A DNA stretch of 64,000 bases from contig CAUYUJ010012647.1 in the NCBI GenBank assembly GCA_963575745.1, forward strand, positions 125,361 through 189,360, read 5' to 3'. Under the pieces are notes generated by a model. The model was not told the DNA's origin and made no database searches. It saw only the letters and a list, made by a program, of their open reading frames with translations. The position numbers were made by a program, and so were the translations under genes. Numbering within the stretch: the stretch's first letter is position 1; the number at the start of each line of letters is the position of its first letter. Of the stretch, positions 61,813 to 64,000 are shown one piece after another. Source of the DNA: Prorocentrum cordatum (taxonomy: Eukaryota; Sar; Dinophyceae; Prorocentrales; Prorocentraceae).

Positions 61813-62800
61813 CACCCCTGATTGCTGGTGTCGCCGCAGCTCCTTACCCTCTGGGGGCTTGTGAAGGCGTGCGTCGGAAGTGCAAGAGTCGCCGCGATAA
61901 GTTTCACGATATCGTGGGGAGTTGTGTGGCGGCATCCCCATTCTACACGCAAGTGCGCAGAGGTGGTGCACAGATGCGATTCCAATGCTAGTCGTGGGGA
62001 TGCCCAGAAGCACCTTCCAAACGTCACGGAAACGGTGTGGGGCAGTGCTGATTTATGAGAGCGGCGCTCTTTGTGGGGCAATCCATAGGGAAGTTCAAGT
62101 CTGATGCGCAACGAAGAGTTTCCGAACAAACGATATGCAAGCATAAACTGTCGATCTTATCGGCCACGCGGCCGGGACCGAGGAAAATAATAATGAGAAG
62201 GTGTCCCCCCTCCTGAGGGGGCAACATTGTAGAAGCCACGCGTGTAGAAGAGCTATGGGTGTATGATGTTCCATGGGTGCACCGAGTAAATGCGCGTGAC
62301 TCCTGACCCCATCCAACTGGGCCATACTGGACTCATGCGGAAGAATGGCTGAGCCCATCGATCAGTCGTCACTTGGGGACTGTGAAATGCTTGGGGAGGG
62401 GTTGGTAGTTAATTACAGGGTAGCAAGAGCAAGAGATAGGAGTATATTGGACGGGGAGGAGAAGGGGGAGGAGGGGAACGAGGGGGAAGAGGGGGAGGAG
62501 GCAAGCTAGGTGTGATCGCGCCTCATCTGCCATCCTATCCATCACTCCCATCCCTTCGCATGGCGAAAGACAACTTCGTGCCATGCGCAATCGGAAAGAA
62601 AAGGGAGCTGCGTTGCGAGCACATGAGGGGGAGGAGCTGGCGGATGAGCAGGAGCATGAGCGGGAGGAAAAAAGGATGAGGACGAACAACATCAGCAATC
62701 ATGAAAGCGGAAGGATCGGGAGGAAAACGAGGATCAGGGGAAGGCGGAAGGCTGGGGCTCCACGGCAACTAGAACACTCAGCCCAACAGCGCGGACCGAG
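61813..62800. other. No recognisable gene
   Basis: Sequence of more even base composition than the rest. Contains a CCCCCTCCTGAGGGGG hairpin at about 62205 and GAGG-rich stretches at 62455-62505. Several frames of 60-110 codons exist, none recognisable. Confidence 0.4.
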
Positions 62801-62804
62801 GCCA

Positions 62805-63085
62805 GCGCTACAGCGGGAAGACCTGTGGATCGAGAACGATGCAATGGACCGAGAACGTGGAAACGGAGCCAGCGTTGCAGCGGGAGCACCAGTTTGAAGA
62901 AGGAAAACGCGGAGTGATGTTAACGCTACATTGGTAGCACCAGTGAGAAGGGCCGAGAACATTGGAATTGGCCGAGGACGCGGACATGGAGCCAACGATG
63001 AGACGGGAACGCCATTTCGGAAGAGACCAAAGTGCGGAAACGAAACTAACGATGAAACAAGATCGCCGTTCTGGAAGGACCGACA
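62805..63085 (-). repeat. Diverged minisatellite related to 13905-14165
   Basis: GAGCCAGCGTTGCAGCGGGA...GCACCAGTTTGAAGAA, GGAGCCAACGATGAGACGGG and similar words at about 60-bp steps, in inverse orientation to the block at 13905. Confidence 0.6.
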
Positions 63086-63229
63086 GCATCCGGATTGGAC
63101 AACTCGTAACTAAACACAGCTAGTGCACATCGTGTAAAAAACGCACGTGGAGAAGCCCAAAAGCATCGGATTGGAAAGACACATCGGACAGAATGCGCGG
63201 AGGGAGGCGCGCTACTTTTTCATCAGCTT

Positions 63230-63420
63230 GGGGGGGAGAGGAGAGACGTATTCATGTCGTGTAGTTGCAGAGGGAGAATAGAGCAGGAGGAGAAGGAAGG
63301 ATGACAATGGAGGACGACCAAGTGACCGAAGGATGGAGGGGCGGGGGGTGAGGGAAGGAGGCAAGGCAAGGGGGTGAAGGAGGAGGGAGAAGGAGGCGAG
63401 GGATGAGGGCGACTTCGTCC
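63230..63420. repeat. Purine-rich GGA/GAAGG degenerate stretch
   Basis: Low-complexity GGAGGAGAAGGAAGG and GAGGCAAGG words. No coding. Confidence 0.6.
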
Positions 63421-63449
63421 CTCTCGAATCTGCCCCAGATGTTTTTTCG

Positions 63450-63992
63450 GTGTTCAACTTGGCGTGTTGGAGCTTGTTTTTGGTTGGGTTTTCAGTCACA
63501 ACAAGTCTCGGCGACTCCAAAGGGTGTGGTTTGCAAAAGGTGTGGTTTGCGACCGGCACCCTGGGGAACATCCTGGGGGGGCACCTTGGGGGGCAAGCGG
63601 GGACCTGGATAGAGCTCTCCCGCGCCCCGAGGAGGCCCGACGAGGACACTGTCGTGCCCCCTAGGCCCCAACGGTGCCGATCGCAGACCACGGTCGCCGA
63701 AATTCATCTGAAAACGCTGCTCGAACAGGTCCTTGGGCGTTTGCGGGTCTTGTCGTCTTCCATCGTCGGAGAGCCCGCCGCGGACGGGCCGAGGGGGCTC
63801 CCCTGCCCGGTTCGCTCGGGTGTCCGACACGCGTCAGAGCGCTTTTGCTTACCGTCTGCAGCTCTGCGCACGGGGGCCACCTGCAGCCCCCGCCCACTCT
63901 ACTCGGGGATGGACAGACCTCCCTTTAGTAAAACGTGGTTTAGTGAAAACGACCTCGGGCCCAAACCTGGCGGGCGCAAGCCTGGAAAATAA
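63450..63992 (+). other. Unidentified 180-codon open frame, uncertain
   Basis: Starts MFNLACWSLFLVGFSVTTSL, which would pass as a signal peptide, and contains EIHLKTLLEQVLGRLRVL. The remainder is Pro/Arg-rich, and the opposite strand is open for 112 codons. No family recognised; chance in GC-rich sequence is as likely. It could also be an exon continuing beyond the window. Confidence 0.15.
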
Positions 63993-64000
63993 CGGCCGCG

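Overview
The window reads as nuclear DNA of a dinoflagellate. Three observations support this. The only confident genes are two intronless, GC-rich, same-strand copies of one enzyme about 12.1 kb apart. Both carry, 48-67 bp upstream of the ATG, a decayed copy of the dinoflagellate trans-spliced leader. The rest is a very dense mosaic of short mobile-element relics, minisatellites and trinucleotide runs with no transposase or reverse transcriptase. The genus cannot be fixed from sequence alone; large repeat-rich genomes such as Prorocentrum are a reasonable guess (inference).

Genes. Both confident genes, on the minus strand (35395-37698 and 47496-49799), encode a 767-residue monomeric NADP-dependent isocitrate dehydrogenase, a family otherwise mainly bacterial. 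The two proteins differ at four residues. Each has an 18-residue N-terminal extension that begins with an N-myristoylation-type motif. About 300-400 bp of 3' flank is also shared; the DNA between the genes is not. A decayed third locus with a weaker leader relic lies at 56395-56835.

Repeats by region. 1-21 kb: trinucleotide runs and scattered short foldback/MITE elements (families A, B, C, H, I, K, P), diverged tandem duplications at 8.3-10.6 kb, and a perfect (CAT)74 run at 19.1 kb. 21.3-25.8 kb: two adjacent copies of element D, each a 77-bp satellite of about 26 units inside conserved ends. 26-35 kb: nested MITEs, acidic-codon microsatellites, a degenerate CCCAAGAGG array (family E) and a cluster of family B. 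35-50 kb: the two genes, with a third D element, another E array, element V pairs, decamer repeats and a run of six elements at 45.4-46.95 kb. 50-56 kb: microsatellites and E-type higher-order repeats with exact 1256-bp and 475-bp tandem duplications. 56-64 kb: more B, L, N, A, O, P, K, I and C copies, including multi-level nesting at 60.5-61.1 kb.

Several MITE families can be delimited from sequence alone because target-site duplications are visible: 5 bp (B, P), TA (I, probably C), 5-7 bp (H), 8 bp with one mismatch (K) and 9 bp (X). All ten B copies and all C copies lie in the same orientation, opposite to the genes, which is unexpected for random insertion. Family letters A-X are labels made for this annotation, not published names.
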